From assembly GCA_964458125.1 (NCBI GenBank), contig CAYWHE010000030.1:1-26922 (forward strand): DNA of 26,922 bases, read 5' to 3'. Of the stretch, positions 15,461 through 24,303 are shown piece after piece. Position numbers and translations under genes: made by a program. The DNA is from CAYWHE01 sp964458125 (lineage in GTDB: Bacteria > Bacteroidota > Bacteroidia > AKYH767-A > OLB10). The notes under the pieces were generated by a model that was given only the letters and a program-made list of their open reading frames with translations, did no database searches and was not told the origin of the DNA. How positions within the stretch are numbered: the first letter of the stretch is position 1; every line of letters begins with the position of its first letter.

Positions 15461-17182
15461 TCAGCCGATCCAGGCCTTCACATCATCCAGGCCCGGAAGC
15501 GGTATATCAAGTTTCATTTTTTTTCGCATGCCGCCCAGGTCATTAAAAAGTTTATTCGGATTGATGTTTTTCAGTTGTTCCCGGTTGCTGATGCCCATCC
15601 TGGCCATCACTTCATTCCAGGGATGGGGAATATGCTCCAGCCCGTTTTCTTTCGAAACGCCATGGCCGATATGTTCGGGGCGCATTTGAGGAAAAAACAG
15701 CACATCCTGGATGGAGGGGGAATTGGTCATCATCATCGTCAGGCGGTCAATGCCAATGCCCAGACCCGCAGTCGGGGGCATGCCGTATTCGATGGCGCGG
15801 AGAAAGTCCTCGTCCAGCACCATGGCCTCTTCATCCCCGCGCAGTCCGAGTTCAAGCTGTTCTTCAAACCGTTTGCGCTGATCGATGGGATCATTGAGTT
15901 CACTGAAGGCATTACACATCTCCTTGCCGTTGCAGATGGCTTCAAACCGCTCTACCAGGCCTGGTTTGCTGCGGTGTTTCTTGGCCAGCGGGCTCATTTC
16001 AACAGGGTAGTCGGTAATAAAAGTGGGCTGAATGAGCTGGCCTTCGCATTTCTCCCCGAAGATTTCATCAATGATTTTTCCCCTCCCCATGTGGTCATCC
16101 AGTTTAATGCCCATATCCAGCGCGGCTTTTCGCATGGCTGCCTCATCCATACCGCTGATGTCAACACCGGTAAAATGAGCAATGGCTTCATACATGGTAA
16201 ACCGTTTCCAGGGCCGTTTGAAGTTGATGGTATGTACTCCCACCGTGAGCTCCGTCGTGCCGTGCAGCTCGAGGGCCACCCGTTCCACCATCTCTTCCAC
16301 CAGGTTCATCATCCAGTCGTAATCCTTATAGGCTACATACAGTTCCATCTGGGTGAACTCGGGGTTGTGAAACCGGCTCATGCCTTCATTGCGGAAATCT
16401 TTGGAAAATTCATAAACGCCGTCAAAACCTCCGACAATCAGCCGTTTTAGGTATAACTCATTAGCTATACGTAAATAAAGCGTCATATCGAGGGTGTTGT
16501 GATGCGTCTTGAAAGGTCTGGCTGCAGCTCCGCCGTAAAGCGGCTGAAGAATGGGTGTTTCCACTTCCAGGTATCCTTTTTCATTCAGAAAGTTCCGCAT
16601 GGCATTGACCAGGCGGGTGCGTTTGAGGAAGGTATCACGAACATGTGGGTTCACAATCAGGTCCACATACCGCTGACGGTAGCGCTGCTCCGGGTCGGTG
16701 AAGGCATCAAACAGCTCCCCGTCTTTTTCCTTTACGACTGGAAGGGGGCGGAGCGATTTGGTCAGCAGTTTCAACTCCTGCACATGAATGGATGTTTCGC
16801 CCATCTTGGTTTTAAAGACGAAACCCTTCACACCGACTATGTCACCTATATCAAGAAGTTTCTTAAAAACAGTATCATAAAGGGTTTTATCTTCACCGGG
16901 GCAAAGGTCATCCCGTTTCACGTATAACTGGATTTTTCCCGTGGCATCCTGCAGCACCGCAAAGGCGGCCTTGCCCATGTCCCGGATACTCATGAGGCGG
17001 CCTGCAAGAACAACCAGCTTCAGTTTTTCCGATTCCGGGTTTGCTTCAAATTCCTTCAGGATGGTTTCGGCATTGTGGCGGACTTCAAAAAGTTCGGCAG
17101 GATACGGGTCGATTCCCAGCCGGTGTAATTCCTGCAACGATTCTCTTCTCTGCTGCTCAAATTCTGATAAATCGATAGACAT
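15461..17182 (-). CDS. lysS: Lysyl-tRNA synthetase, class II
   Basis: LysRS charges tRNA-Lys in the cytoplasm. With ATG at 17182 the protein is 573 residues. An OB-fold anticodon-binding domain spans about 55-145. The class II catalytic core has motif 2 in KDFRNEGMSRFHNPEFTQME (261-280) and motif 3 in AGLGIGIDRLTMMMTNSP (472-489), with LFFPQMRPE directly after. About 70 extra residues follow (501-573: KENGLEHIPHPWNEVMARMG ... LPGLDDVKAWIG), a C-terminal extension usual in Bacteroidota LysRS and absent from E. coli. The frame is open upstream to 17248, but the added 22 residues are not LysRS-like, so the MSIDLSEFEQQRRESLQELH start is preferred. On the minus strand TATCTTCG, one mismatch from TAnnTTTG, sits just upstream of this ATG. 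Confidence 0.96.
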   Translation of the reverse strand: MSIDLSEFEQQRRESLQELHRLGIDPYPAELFEVRHNAETILKEFEANPESEKLKLVVLAGRLMSIRDMGKAAFAVLQDATGKIQLYVKRDDLCPGEDKTLYDTVFKKLLDIGDIVGVKGFVFKTKMGETSIHVQELKLLTKSLRPLPVVKEKDGELFDAFTDPEQRYRQRYVDLIVNPHVRDTFLKRTRLVNAMRNFLNEKGYLEVETPILQPLYGGAAARPFKTHHNTLDMTLYLRIANELYLKRLIVGGFDGVYEFSKDFRNEGMSRFHNPEFTQMELYVAYKDYDWMMNLVEEMVERVALELHGTTELTVGVHTINFKRPWKRFTMYEAIAHFTGVDISGMDEAAMRKAALDMGIKLDDHMGRGKIIDEIFGEKCEGQLIQPTFITDYPVEMSPLAKKHRSKPGLVERFEAICNGKEMCNAFSELNDPIDQRKRFEEQLELGLRGDEEAMVLDEDFLRAIEYGMPPTAGLGIGIDRLTMMMTNSPSIQDVLFFPQMRPEHIGHGVSKENGLEHIPHPWNEVMARMGISNREQLKNINPNKLFNDLGGMRKKMKLDIPLPGLDDVKAWIG

Positions 17183-17285
17183 GTTTTTTAAAATAAAACG
17201 CGAAGATAGGAAATAATGATGACGGAATTGCCCGGAGCCGGTACGCATATTTGTTACCTGTTAAAAAAAGCCAACAGATAGAGAA

Positions 17286-17313
17286 AAAGCTTACCCGGTT
17301 CCGGGTAAGCTTT
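17286..17313 (-). terminator. Strong rho-independent terminator of the giant repeat gene
   Basis: A perfect 12-bp inverted repeat, AAAGCTTACCCG (17286-17297) and CGGGTAAGCTTT (17302-17313), encloses a 4-nt loop. On the minus strand the stem runs into CTTTTTCTC. It begins 24 nt past the stop codon of the gene ending at 17338, and separates that gene from lysS downstream. It is the clearest terminator in the window. Confidence 0.85.
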
Positions 17314-17337
17314 GCACGATTTAATCCTGCTGTAATC

Positions 17338-20300
17338 CTATTCCGAAACCAGGAGCCGGATAGCCTGTTGATTTCCGCCGGAAATAACCAACAGGTGATA
17401 CAATCCGCTGCTGATGCCATGTAACGGGATTTCCATTATTCCTGAGCTATTGAACGGATGCCATTGCCTGATCAGTTTCCCTTCCGTACTGTACAGGAAG
17501 ATATCAGCAACTGCAGTTTTTTCGGGAATGTTCACAAAAAACGCTTCACCTGCAGGATTCGGATACACCCGGATCTGGTTTTGAACAGGGACGTTTTCTT
17601 CGCGGGAAATCTGCTGATCGTCAGGATCAGCACCGGGAAGCGGTCCTGCCGGCAGATTGTAAACAGCCAGGCACTGCCTGTTCTTACCGTTGATTTTGGT
17701 GAAGTTTCCGCAAACCACCAGCTGGGTGCCACTGATATAATTTTCCAGGACGCTGCTGTTTGGCTGGGGATCGAAGGCTGTATTGGAAGATCCGGCCCCG
17801 GTTCTGACAGCTCCTTCATAGAGCCTGCTGATGCCGTTGATTGTTGAAAAACTTCCGCCCAGGTAAACGGTATCAGAAGCTACGGCATGACCATAAACCG
17901 TACTGCCCGCTGCAGGATTCCAGGACTGAAGGCTGTTGTTGCTGAATGCATAGGCGGCCCCATAGCCGCGGCTCTGGGCCCCATTGTTCACCGTGGAGAA
18001 CGATCCCGTGGCATACAGTGTGGTGGCATTGGATTCCAGGTCCTCCACCGTTCCGTTTAAATAGGGGTTGAATGATGTTACCGTACCTGCAGCGGTATCT
18101 ACGGATGAAAGATAATTACGCTGTACAGACGTGTTCATGGTAATATAACTTCCGCCAAGGTAAACCTGGTTGCCTTTCACCAGCAAGGCCTTAATCTGCG
18201 CCCCGGGAACAGGATTCCAGTTCCGCAGGGAACCGCCGCTGGTGACGGAGGCAGCAAAATTCCGGGTGCTGCCTTTCACGGAATTAAAATTGCCGCCGAT
18301 ATACAGGTTGGATGAACCGTCAAACTTCAGGTCGTAAACGATTCCGTTGGAACCGTTCAGCAGCACATCACAGGCAAAGGAAGCCACATTGCCGGTATTC
18401 ATATTAATGGCACCGAGCGATTTCTTCGCCACGCTGTTGAGGTTTCCGAATTGTCCGCCCACATACAGGTTGCTGCCGTTTACAGCCAGCGCATAAACAT
18501 AGCCGTCTGACCCCGGATTCCAGGAAGTCAGCAGGCCCGTACCGGCATCGATGCAGGCCAGGTAATTTCTTGCGGCTCCCTTCATGAACTGGAAGTTGCC
18601 CCCCGCCAGGATGTTGCTGCCGCTTTTGGCGATTTCATAAATGATCCCGTTGGCCGAAGGGTCCCATGATTTCAGGGCTGAGGTGGAAGGGTTAAACTGG
18701 GCAATGCACTTTCTTTCGGTGGTTCCCGAATGATCAAAATTTCCTCCCAGGTAAACGTTGTTGTCGTCCGCATAAACAGCCCGCAGGTCAGCATAGGAAG
18801 GGCTGCCGTTTAGGGATAACAAGGCATTCCAGCTGTTGTCGAGGCTCAGGTTGGTGAGCAGAAAGGCTGCCGCCCCCGCCCTGGCAATGCCATTCACATT
18901 ATCAAAAGCGCCCGCAGCATAAAGCCTGGTACTGTTGAAGGCCAGATCATAAACAATATAATCCGGGGACGGATCCCAGCCCGAAACAATGCCGGTGGTT
19001 TTACTCACAGAGGCCAGGTAATTGCGGGCTCCATGTTTGAGGAATACAAAATTTCCGCCAATCAGCACTTTATTATTATCCTGTAAAATTTCATATACGA
19101 TAGCGTTAGTTTGTGGGTTCCAGGATTTAACCGCTCCGGTAGTGGCATTCACTTTCGCAATGTAATTGCGGGTGGTCACGTCCACGCGGTTGAAGTTCCC
19201 GCCCAGGTATATTTCCGTATCGTTTGCCGCCACCGACCATAAATCGGCACTGGTGGGTACATTGTTCAGGGAAAGCAGGGGATTCCAGTTGGCAAGTCCG
19301 CCGCCTGAAAAGTTAAAGGCCGCCGCTCCCGGTCTTGACTGCCCGCCTGCATTGTCAAAGGATCCCACCACAAACAATTTGCTTGAATTAACGGCCATGT
19401 CATATACGATATAATCCAGTGAAGGACTGAAGGAGTTGGCTTTGCCGGTGGAATGACGGATGGCGGCACAATAGGTTTTATTATTCCCGTCCAGGAAAGT
19501 GAATTGTCCGCCCAGCACCAGCTTCGTTCCGTTAAGCCCGATGCTGTAGACCAGGTTGTCGGGTCCCGGGTTAATGGATTTCAGGGAAGCATTGGAAACG
19601 GAAACATTTGCAAAATTCTGGCGGGAAGAAGCTCCCAGGGCGTCAAATTGCCCGCCGATATAAATATCGGTGTTGGTAGCATAAACAGCCCGGGCTGTTC
19701 CCTGGGTATTGCTTCCGTTCAGTTTCAGCTGGGGATCCCAGGCCTCCATCGCCAGGGTGTTCCGGTTGAAGGAGACCAGGCAATTATGGGAAATGACATT
19801 GGCGGTGTGAAACGCACCGGCCAGGTAGAAGTGGTCATTGTTCCACGCAATATCATAGGCGATATAATCCAGCAGTGGATTCCAGGAACTGGCTTCACCG
19901 GTTGGCAAGGGGATGATGGAACCGTAACTGCGGCTGCCGGATTTGAATTTGTCAAAATTTCCGCCGGCCAGCACAACCGATGCATTGGCCAGGAGGGACT
20001 TCACCGTGGAATTGGCATCCGGGTTCCAGGATCCGATCAGGGCTCCCGTTCCTGTGTTGAAGGCGGCAAGCCGGTTCCGGCTGGTGATTCCGCTCTGGGT
20101 AAAACTGCCACCGGCAAACAACTTGCTGCCGGAAACGGCCAGGGAATAAACGGTGCTGTTAAAATCCGGGTTCAGGGCCAACAGGTTCCCGCTGGAAATC
20201 ACCACCCCGGCACAACGGCCGCGGGACGTACCGTTCACTTGTGTAAACTGGCCTCCCAGGTATATGTTGCTTCCGTCAATGATTAATTTTTCCACATAGG

Positions 20301-22857
20301 AATCGGAGGTGATCCAGGCCGAAACTGCACCGGTGGTTTTGCTCAGTTTCACCACATACCGGTTCAACGCGCCACCCACATTCTGGAAATAACCTCCTGC
20401 ATATACGTTACTGCCGCTCAGCACGAGGCTTCTCACCGAGTTGTCGGCATTCGGGTTGAAGGTCGAATCCAGTGCACCATTCAGGTTGAATTTAGCCAGC
20501 CTGTTCCGGTTCACGTTGCTTACCTGGGTGAAATCGCCTCCGGCAAACAGCGAGGTACCGTCCCCTTCCAAACTGAGTACGGTGTTGTTGGCGGTGGTGG
20601 ACCAGGTTTTATTGGCTCCGGCCCCGGTGGTTGAAAGAGCCGTTAAATACAAACGGGACGCCCCGTTGGAAGTGGTAAATGCACCTCCCGCATAAAGGGT
20701 CGTGCCGGTCAGGTACAGGGCATTCACCTCCCCGTTCAGCAAGGGGGTATAGTTGGAAACCAATTGACCGGAAGCATTCAGTTTGGCCAGGTAGGGCCGG
20801 CTCACCCCATCCACTATGGTAAAACTGCCACCTATAAAGTAACCACCCGCCCCGTCTGAAATGATGGTTTTTACTTCCCCGTTGGTACTGGCGAAATTCC
20901 TGTCCGGTATATCCAGGGAAGGCGTAAAGGCAGCCAGGGAAGGTTGCGTGTAAGCCAGACTGGTGAAATTGCCAGCCAGTACCAGAGAATCACCCATGAC
21001 GGAAATTTTTTGTACATAACTGTTGGCATCCATGATACCTGAATAAGTCTTGCCGCCTGACTTGCCTATGGATGCCAGGTAATAACGGGCTTTGTTGCCG
21101 ACTGCGGTGAAGGCTCCTCCGGCATAAAACAGCGTATCTTTCAGAACCAGCGTATATACCGCATTGTTGGCGGATGGATTCCAGGATGTCACATTGCTGT
21201 TGGTGCTGTTGACAGCCGCCAGGTATTGCCTGTTGTTTCCGCCAACCGTTGTAAATGTTCCCCCGATATGAAGATTGCTGCCTGATTTTACGATGGTACG
21301 GACCTCTCCGTTGAAGGTTACGGACGGGTTAGCATCAATACTTTTATTGGATTTCACATGGGCCAGGTTTTGCCTGGATACGCCACCGATTGTGGAAAAA
21401 TTTCCGCCCACATACCAGCCACCGGAGCCGTCAGGAATGATGCAGTAAACCGTGCCGTCAGTCCTGGGAAAGTCTACATCCGGGACATCGGTCGTAGTAG
21501 TGATGGCCGCCAGGTACGGATTGTCAAATCCGGTTTTGGTGAAATTTCCGCCGATGAAAACGGAGTCCCCCTTGGCCAGTACCTTCTGCACATAACTGTT
21601 CGTATTGGTCAGTCCACCGACAACCTTGCCCTTGATCAGACCAACCCTTGAGAAATATTTTTGAGGATAGCCACCCAGCGTGGAAAAGCTGCCGCCGATA
21701 TAAATACAGGTATCCACCTTTGTCATGGTATAGACGGCGTTGTTGCATCCTGGGTTCCAGGTGCTGTTCAGTATTCCTGATGTGGCGTTAACGCAGGCCA
21801 GGTAGGAACGGGCAGTGCTGTTGACCGCGGTGAACCCTCCGCCCGCATAAAGTTTAGAACCCGACAGGACCATGGAATAGACATCTCCGCCGCTGCAGTC
21901 TGCCACAAAGGAAGCATCCACACTTTTATTGGATTTGATCCGGGCCAGGTTTTGACGACTGAGGCCGCCGATCTGTGTAAATCCTCCTCCCACATACCAG
22001 CCACCTGTTCCATCCGGTATTATGCAGCGGACGATTCCGTTGGTCACCGGGAAATCATGTGCCGGTATATCGCTGCTTGTTGTGAGGCTGGCGATGTAAT
22101 TATTTTCAAACCCGAGGCTGGTGAAGTTTCCTCCGATGAAAATCGTATCACCTTTCACCCTGATGGTTTGCACATAACTGTTGGTACTGGCGATGTTGTT
22201 CAGCATGGACCCGTTGGAGGTGTTGAAGGCAGCCAGGTATTTATGGGTTTTCCCCGCAATCTGGCTGAAGGCCCCGCCCACAAAAAGGGTGGTTCCGCCA
22301 AGGGCAACGGTATATACGTTATTATCCGGGGAGGGATTCCAGGATTGCAGGTTCCCGGATGTTTTATTGACGGATGCCAGGTAATTCCGGGAGGTGGAGT
22401 TCACCTGGGTAAAGGCCCCGCCGATATACAACGTACTTCCCTTCAAAGCCAGCGCATAGACTGAGCCGTTGGTAATGCTGGCATTGAAGACCGGATCTAT
22501 GGTTTTGTCGGAAAGGATGTGGAGCAGGGAAGAGACGCTGTTGCCATCGGCCTGGGTAAAACTTCCGCCGATATACCAGCCGTTGCTGCCATCGGAAACA
22601 GCCGCTATCACTTCCCCGTTGAGCCCGGGAAAATTTAAATCGGGAACGTCACCGGATGTGGTCAGTGCGCCGGCAGACCCGGTCAACAGACCGACATAGG
22701 TGAAATTGCCTCCGATGTAATACTTGCCGGAATTTTTAACAACGGTTTGAACGGTCCCGTTGGCCGAAGACATTGTTTTCACCAGCGTCTGTGCACGGAT
22801 GTCTGACAAGGTCAACATACCTATCGTTAATGCTGAAATCAGAATGAGGGGTCTCAT
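17338..22857 (-). CDS. Giant T9SS-secreted delta-60 (DUF5122-type) beta-propeller repeat protein
   Basis: The 1839-residue protein has a signal peptide (about 1-23, ending SDIRAQ). About 35 repeats of 45-50 residues (30-1735) follow, each with a core like VYALALKGSTLYIGGAFTQV, then RNYLASVNKTSG and SWNPS; this is the delta-60/DUF5122 type predicted to form propeller blades. The end (1762-1839, RVYPNPAGEAFFVNIP ... GLYHLLVISGGNQQAIRLLV) is a type A T9SS sorting domain, so it should sit on the surface or be released. Repeats fall into two higher orders: four-blade modules of about 193 residues in the first half (marked by NSYVQ and by DGxGGWYVGG) and three-blade modules of 151 residues from about 960 to 1530. 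No enzymatic motif is seen; adhesion or surface coating are guesses. It is monocistronic, closed by the terminator at 17286-17313. Confidence 0.85.
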   Translation of the reverse strand: MRPLILISALTIGMLTLSDIRAQTLVKTMSSANGTVQTVVKNSGKYYIGGNFTYVGLLTGSAGALTTSGDVPDLNFPGLNGEVIAAVSDGSNGWYIGGSFTQADGNSVSSLLHILSDKTIDPVFNASITNGSVYALALKGSTLYIGGAFTQVNSTSRNYLASVNKTSGNLQSWNPSPDNNVYTVALGGTTLFVGGAFSQIAGKTHKYLAAFNTSNGSMLNNIASTNSYVQTIRVKGDTIFIGGNFTSLGFENNYIASLTTSSDIPAHDFPVTNGIVRCIIPDGTGGWYVGGGFTQIGGLSRQNLARIKSNKSVDASFVADCSGGDVYSMVLSGSKLYAGGGFTAVNSTARSYLACVNATSGILNSTWNPGCNNAVYTMTKVDTCIYIGGSFSTLGGYPQKYFSRVGLIKGKVVGGLTNTNSYVQKVLAKGDSVFIGGNFTKTGFDNPYLAAITTTTDVPDVDFPRTDGTVYCIIPDGSGGWYVGGNFSTIGGVSRQNLAHVKSNKSIDANPSVTFNGEVRTIVKSGSNLHIGGTFTTVGGNNRQYLAAVNSTNSNVTSWNPSANNAVYTLVLKDTLFYAGGAFTAVGNKARYYLASIGKSGGKTYSGIMDANSYVQKISVMGDSLVLAGNFTSLAYTQPSLAAFTPSLDIPDRNFASTNGEVKTIISDGAGGYFIGGSFTIVDGVSRPYLAKLNASGQLVSNYTPLLNGEVNALYLTGTTLYAGGAFTTSNGASRLYLTALSTTGAGANKTWSTTANNTVLSLEGDGTSLFAGGDFTQVSNVNRNRLAKFNLNGALDSTFNPNADNSVRSLVLSGSNVYAGGYFQNVGGALNRYVVKLSKTTGAVSAWITSDSYVEKLIIDGSNIYLGGQFTQVNGTSRGRCAGVVISSGNLLALNPDFNSTVYSLAVSGSKLFAGGSFTQSGITSRNRLAAFNTGTGALIGSWNPDANSTVKSLLANASVVLAGGNFDKFKSGSRSYGSIIPLPTGEASSWNPLLDYIAYDIAWNNDHFYLAGAFHTANVISHNCLVSFNRNTLAMEAWDPQLKLNGSNTQGTARAVYATNTDIYIGGQFDALGASSRQNFANVSVSNASLKSINPGPDNLVYSIGLNGTKLVLGGQFTFLDGNNKTYCAAIRHSTGKANSFSPSLDYIVYDMAVNSSKLFVVGSFDNAGGQSRPGAAAFNFSGGGLANWNPLLSLNNVPTSADLWSVAANDTEIYLGGNFNRVDVTTRNYIAKVNATTGAVKSWNPQTNAIVYEILQDNNKVLIGGNFVFLKHGARNYLASVSKTTGIVSGWDPSPDYIVYDLAFNSTRLYAAGAFDNVNGIARAGAAAFLLTNLSLDNSWNALLSLNGSPSYADLRAVYADDNNVYLGGNFDHSGTTERKCIAQFNPSTSALKSWDPSANGIIYEIAKSGSNILAGGNFQFMKGAARNYLACIDAGTGLLTSWNPGSDGYVYALAVNGSNLYVGGQFGNLNSVAKKSLGAINMNTGNVASFACDVLLNGSNGIVYDLKFDGSSNLYIGGNFNSVKGSTRNFAASVTSGGSLRNWNPVPGAQIKALLVKGNQVYLGGSYITMNTSVQRNYLSSVDTAAGTVTSFNPYLNGTVEDLESNATTLYATGSFSTVNNGAQSRGYGAAYAFSNNSLQSWNPAAGSTVYGHAVASDTVYLGGSFSTINGISRLYEGAVRTGAGSSNTAFDPQPNSSVLENYISGTQLVVCGNFTKINGKNRQCLAVYNLPAGPLPGADPDDQQISREENVPVQNQIRVYPNPAGEAFFVNIPEKTAVADIFLYSTEGKLIRQWHPFNSSGIMEIPLHGISSGLYHLLVISGGNQQAIRLLVSE
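18315..20043 (-). repeat. Three-blade higher-order tandem repeats (151 codons each) within the giant gene
   Basis: The blade variants LDYIAYDIAWNNDHFYLAGAF (about residue 1013), LDYIVYDMAVNSSKLFVVGSF (1164), PDYIVYDLAFNSTRLYAAGAF (1315) and SDGYVYALAVNGSNLYVGGQ (1466) recur at intervals of 151 residues (453 bp). Between them the intervening two blades keep their own identities (AVYATNTDIYIGGQF type and VYEILQDNNKVLIGGNF type). This indicates tandem duplication of three-blade units. Boundaries are approximate. Confidence 0.75.
20550..22770 (-). repeat. Four-blade higher-order tandem repeats (about 193 codons each) within the giant gene
   Basis: In the first half of the protein the blade cores at residues 49, 242, 436 and 628 resemble one another more than their neighbours; the later three share (T/A)NSYVQ and a following DVPD/DIPA-DF segment. 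The blades after them (96, 290, 483 and 675) all carry DGxxGxYxGG with Trp or Tyr. The spacing of 193-194 residues shows duplication of four-blade units, about 580 bp each at the DNA level. Boundaries are approximate. Confidence 0.75.
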
Positions 22858-23057
22858 GGCTTTTTGTTTTTATGGTTTTATGTTATATCCGGGTACGGCA
22901 AAATCCAGTCCTTGTAAAAAAAATGAGCAATGGCTTTTACAGGGCCTGGGAATTAAAATAAAGGAATCAGCAAAATAGCGGAATCCTTTTAAAAAGTCAA
23001 GTTTTTCAAGGGAATCCGGGAGGTTGTTGAAAACTTTTTCTGAAAGAAAAGCTTCCG

Positions 23058-23543
23058 TTAATCCGCTACACTCACTTTTTCAATCCGCTTGTGAAGTTTC
23101 AGCGCTTCCACCAGCGCGGCCGAACCGTACCAGGGATGCAGTTCCATTACCAGGGAACCGGCTTTAACGGCAGGATCGGTTTCTACCAGGCTTCGGGCCT
23201 CTTCCAGCGTTCCCACGTCAAAAATGTAAATGCCGCGCAGCGGTTGGTCATCCAGGAAAGGCCCTGCCAGGACCAGCTTTCCCTCCTCCGCCAGACGCAT
23301 AATGTTTTTCAGGTGTGCTTTCTGAAGCGTTGCGCGTTCCAATGAATCACGGGAACGGTTGGGCCCGGTTTTCAGAAACGCAAAAACATATTTTTTCATG
23401 CCATAGGGATCAGCGCCCAGGCGGGTAGCCAAAAGAGAATCATAGGGCTCAGGGGTCAGCTGTTTTTTCGAATCCTGGGCCTGCAGGAGAGGATTTGAAA
23501 TCAACATGAATATTAAAATCAGGAAACCGGGCTTCATCTGCAT
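23058..23543 (-). CDS. Exported YCII-related domain protein
   Basis: The 161-residue protein has a signal peptide (MQMKPGFLILIFMLISNPLLQAQ, cleavage near 23). A YCII-like alpha-beta domain follows (about 50-140): KKYVFAFLKTGP, KAHLKNIMRLAEEGKLVLAGPFLDD (His77), LRGIYIFDVGTLEEARSLVETDPAVKAG (Asp123) and LVMELHPWYG. YciI-type folds carry a conserved His-Asp pair thought to act in catalysis, and both positions are visible here. Most YCII proteins are cytoplasmic, so the export signal is noteworthy though seen in other Bacteroidota. The start is ATG 23543; a second in-frame ATG two codons later is equally possible. It is alone on its strand upstream of the giant repeat gene, from which it is separated by 200 bp (22858-23057). 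Confidence 0.8.
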   Translation of the reverse strand: MQMKPGFLILIFMLISNPLLQAQDSKKQLTPEPYDSLLATRLGADPYGMKKYVFAFLKTGPNRSRDSLERATLQKAHLKNIMRLAEEGKLVLAGPFLDDQPLRGIYIFDVGTLEEARSLVETDPAVKAGSLVMELHPWYGSAALVEALKLHKRIEKVSVAD

Positions 23544-23856
23544 TTGATTTTAGGCCGCTAAGGTAAACATTATGGGAATGGTTGAAACCGGTTACCAGGA
23601 TAACGGCCTGGACCCAAATCCTCTTCTGCAGCAAAACAGGAAACACGGATGGATACCTGAATGATCATTCAGCCAATTCCAGGATAAATTGAAAAAGTCC
23701 CCGGATTCAAAATCAAAAGCACTGAATTCAAAAAACGCTTTGACGGGTGGATGACCCCTGGCTAATTTTATCCTGCAGTTTGAAAACGGGCACATCGTTT
23801 AACCAGGAAATTAATCAGGAGGACATAGCAAGAAATCAATTTTAATATCTGATGCC
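23544..23856. other. Gene-free region (313 bp) between the YCII gene and a T9SS remnant
   Basis: The region lies between divergent reading frames. All three forward frames contain stops and none shows the upstream part of the T9SS-cargo module that follows at 23857, except the 14 codons immediately before its ATG. No RNA gene, repeat or exact TAnnTTTG box was recognised; it may be decayed coding sequence. Confidence 0.45.
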
Positions 23857-24285
23857 ATGCAATTTCATTCCATTGGAAAAGTCAACGGATCGGGCAACTC
23901 AAATCCGGCCGTAAATGACAGGTTTTCTCACCGGGATCCGGCAGCCGGTGTTGCCTGTTACAGGCTGAAGCAGGTAAATTATAATGGTGATATAAACTTC
24001 AGCCCGGTGATTACCTTGATATCCGTAATGAAGGGCGAAGACATCAGCATGTATCCAAACCCGTGCAGGGATGTAATTCAAATCGTCCGGCATCATACGA
24101 TAGAACAGCTAAGCGTCAGGATATGGAATTCTTCCGGACAAGTTGTTTATATGGCGGGTATGCCCGATTTCGGTTCAATACGGATGGAGACCGTTGCTTT
24201 ACCCGAAGGACATTATACGGCTGAAATAGGGTCGAATTCGAAAAGCTTCTTTAAACAATTTATTAAAATCCGAGAATCATTGTAA
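23857..24285 (+). pseudogene. 5'-truncated remnant of a T9SS-exported protein (C-terminal module only)
   Basis: The 142-residue reading frame holds only the end of a T9SS cargo protein. First comes the common pre-sorting module (FHSIGKVNGSGNSN ... DRFSHRDPAAGVACYRLKQVNYNGDINFSPV, about 3-51), then a type A sorting domain (MYPNPCRDVIQIV ... ALPEGHYTAEIGSNSKSFFKQFIKI, about 65-138). There is no signal peptide and no room for a functional domain. The family pattern S-D-A-x-x-F-x-x-I-G already begins in the three codons before the ATG, and the frame stays open upstream only to a TAA at 23812-23814. Hence the ATG is internal to a former gene and the rest has been deleted or mutated. It converges on the M48 gene with 18 bp between stops. 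Expression as a free peptide is unlikely to give export. Confidence 0.7.
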
Positions 24286-24303
24286 ACCCCTTATCAGCTT
24301 TCA

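Noticed and set aside
15575..16450. 291-codon plus-strand frame antisense to lysS
   Set aside because: It is a shadow of lysS: the minus-strand protein contains all LysRS motifs, while the antisense product has none.
17183..17248. N-terminal extension of lysS by 22 residues (MRTGSGQFRHHYFL...)
   Set aside because: The extra residues do not resemble LysRS N-termini, and the ATG at 17182 begins the typical Ser/Asp/Glu-rich start; the extension overlaps the promoter region.
19453..20286. 277-codon plus-strand frame antisense to the giant repeat gene
   Set aside because: Stop-free antisense frames are expected opposite a repetitive coding region with biased codons; the translation has no domain and mirrors the repeats.
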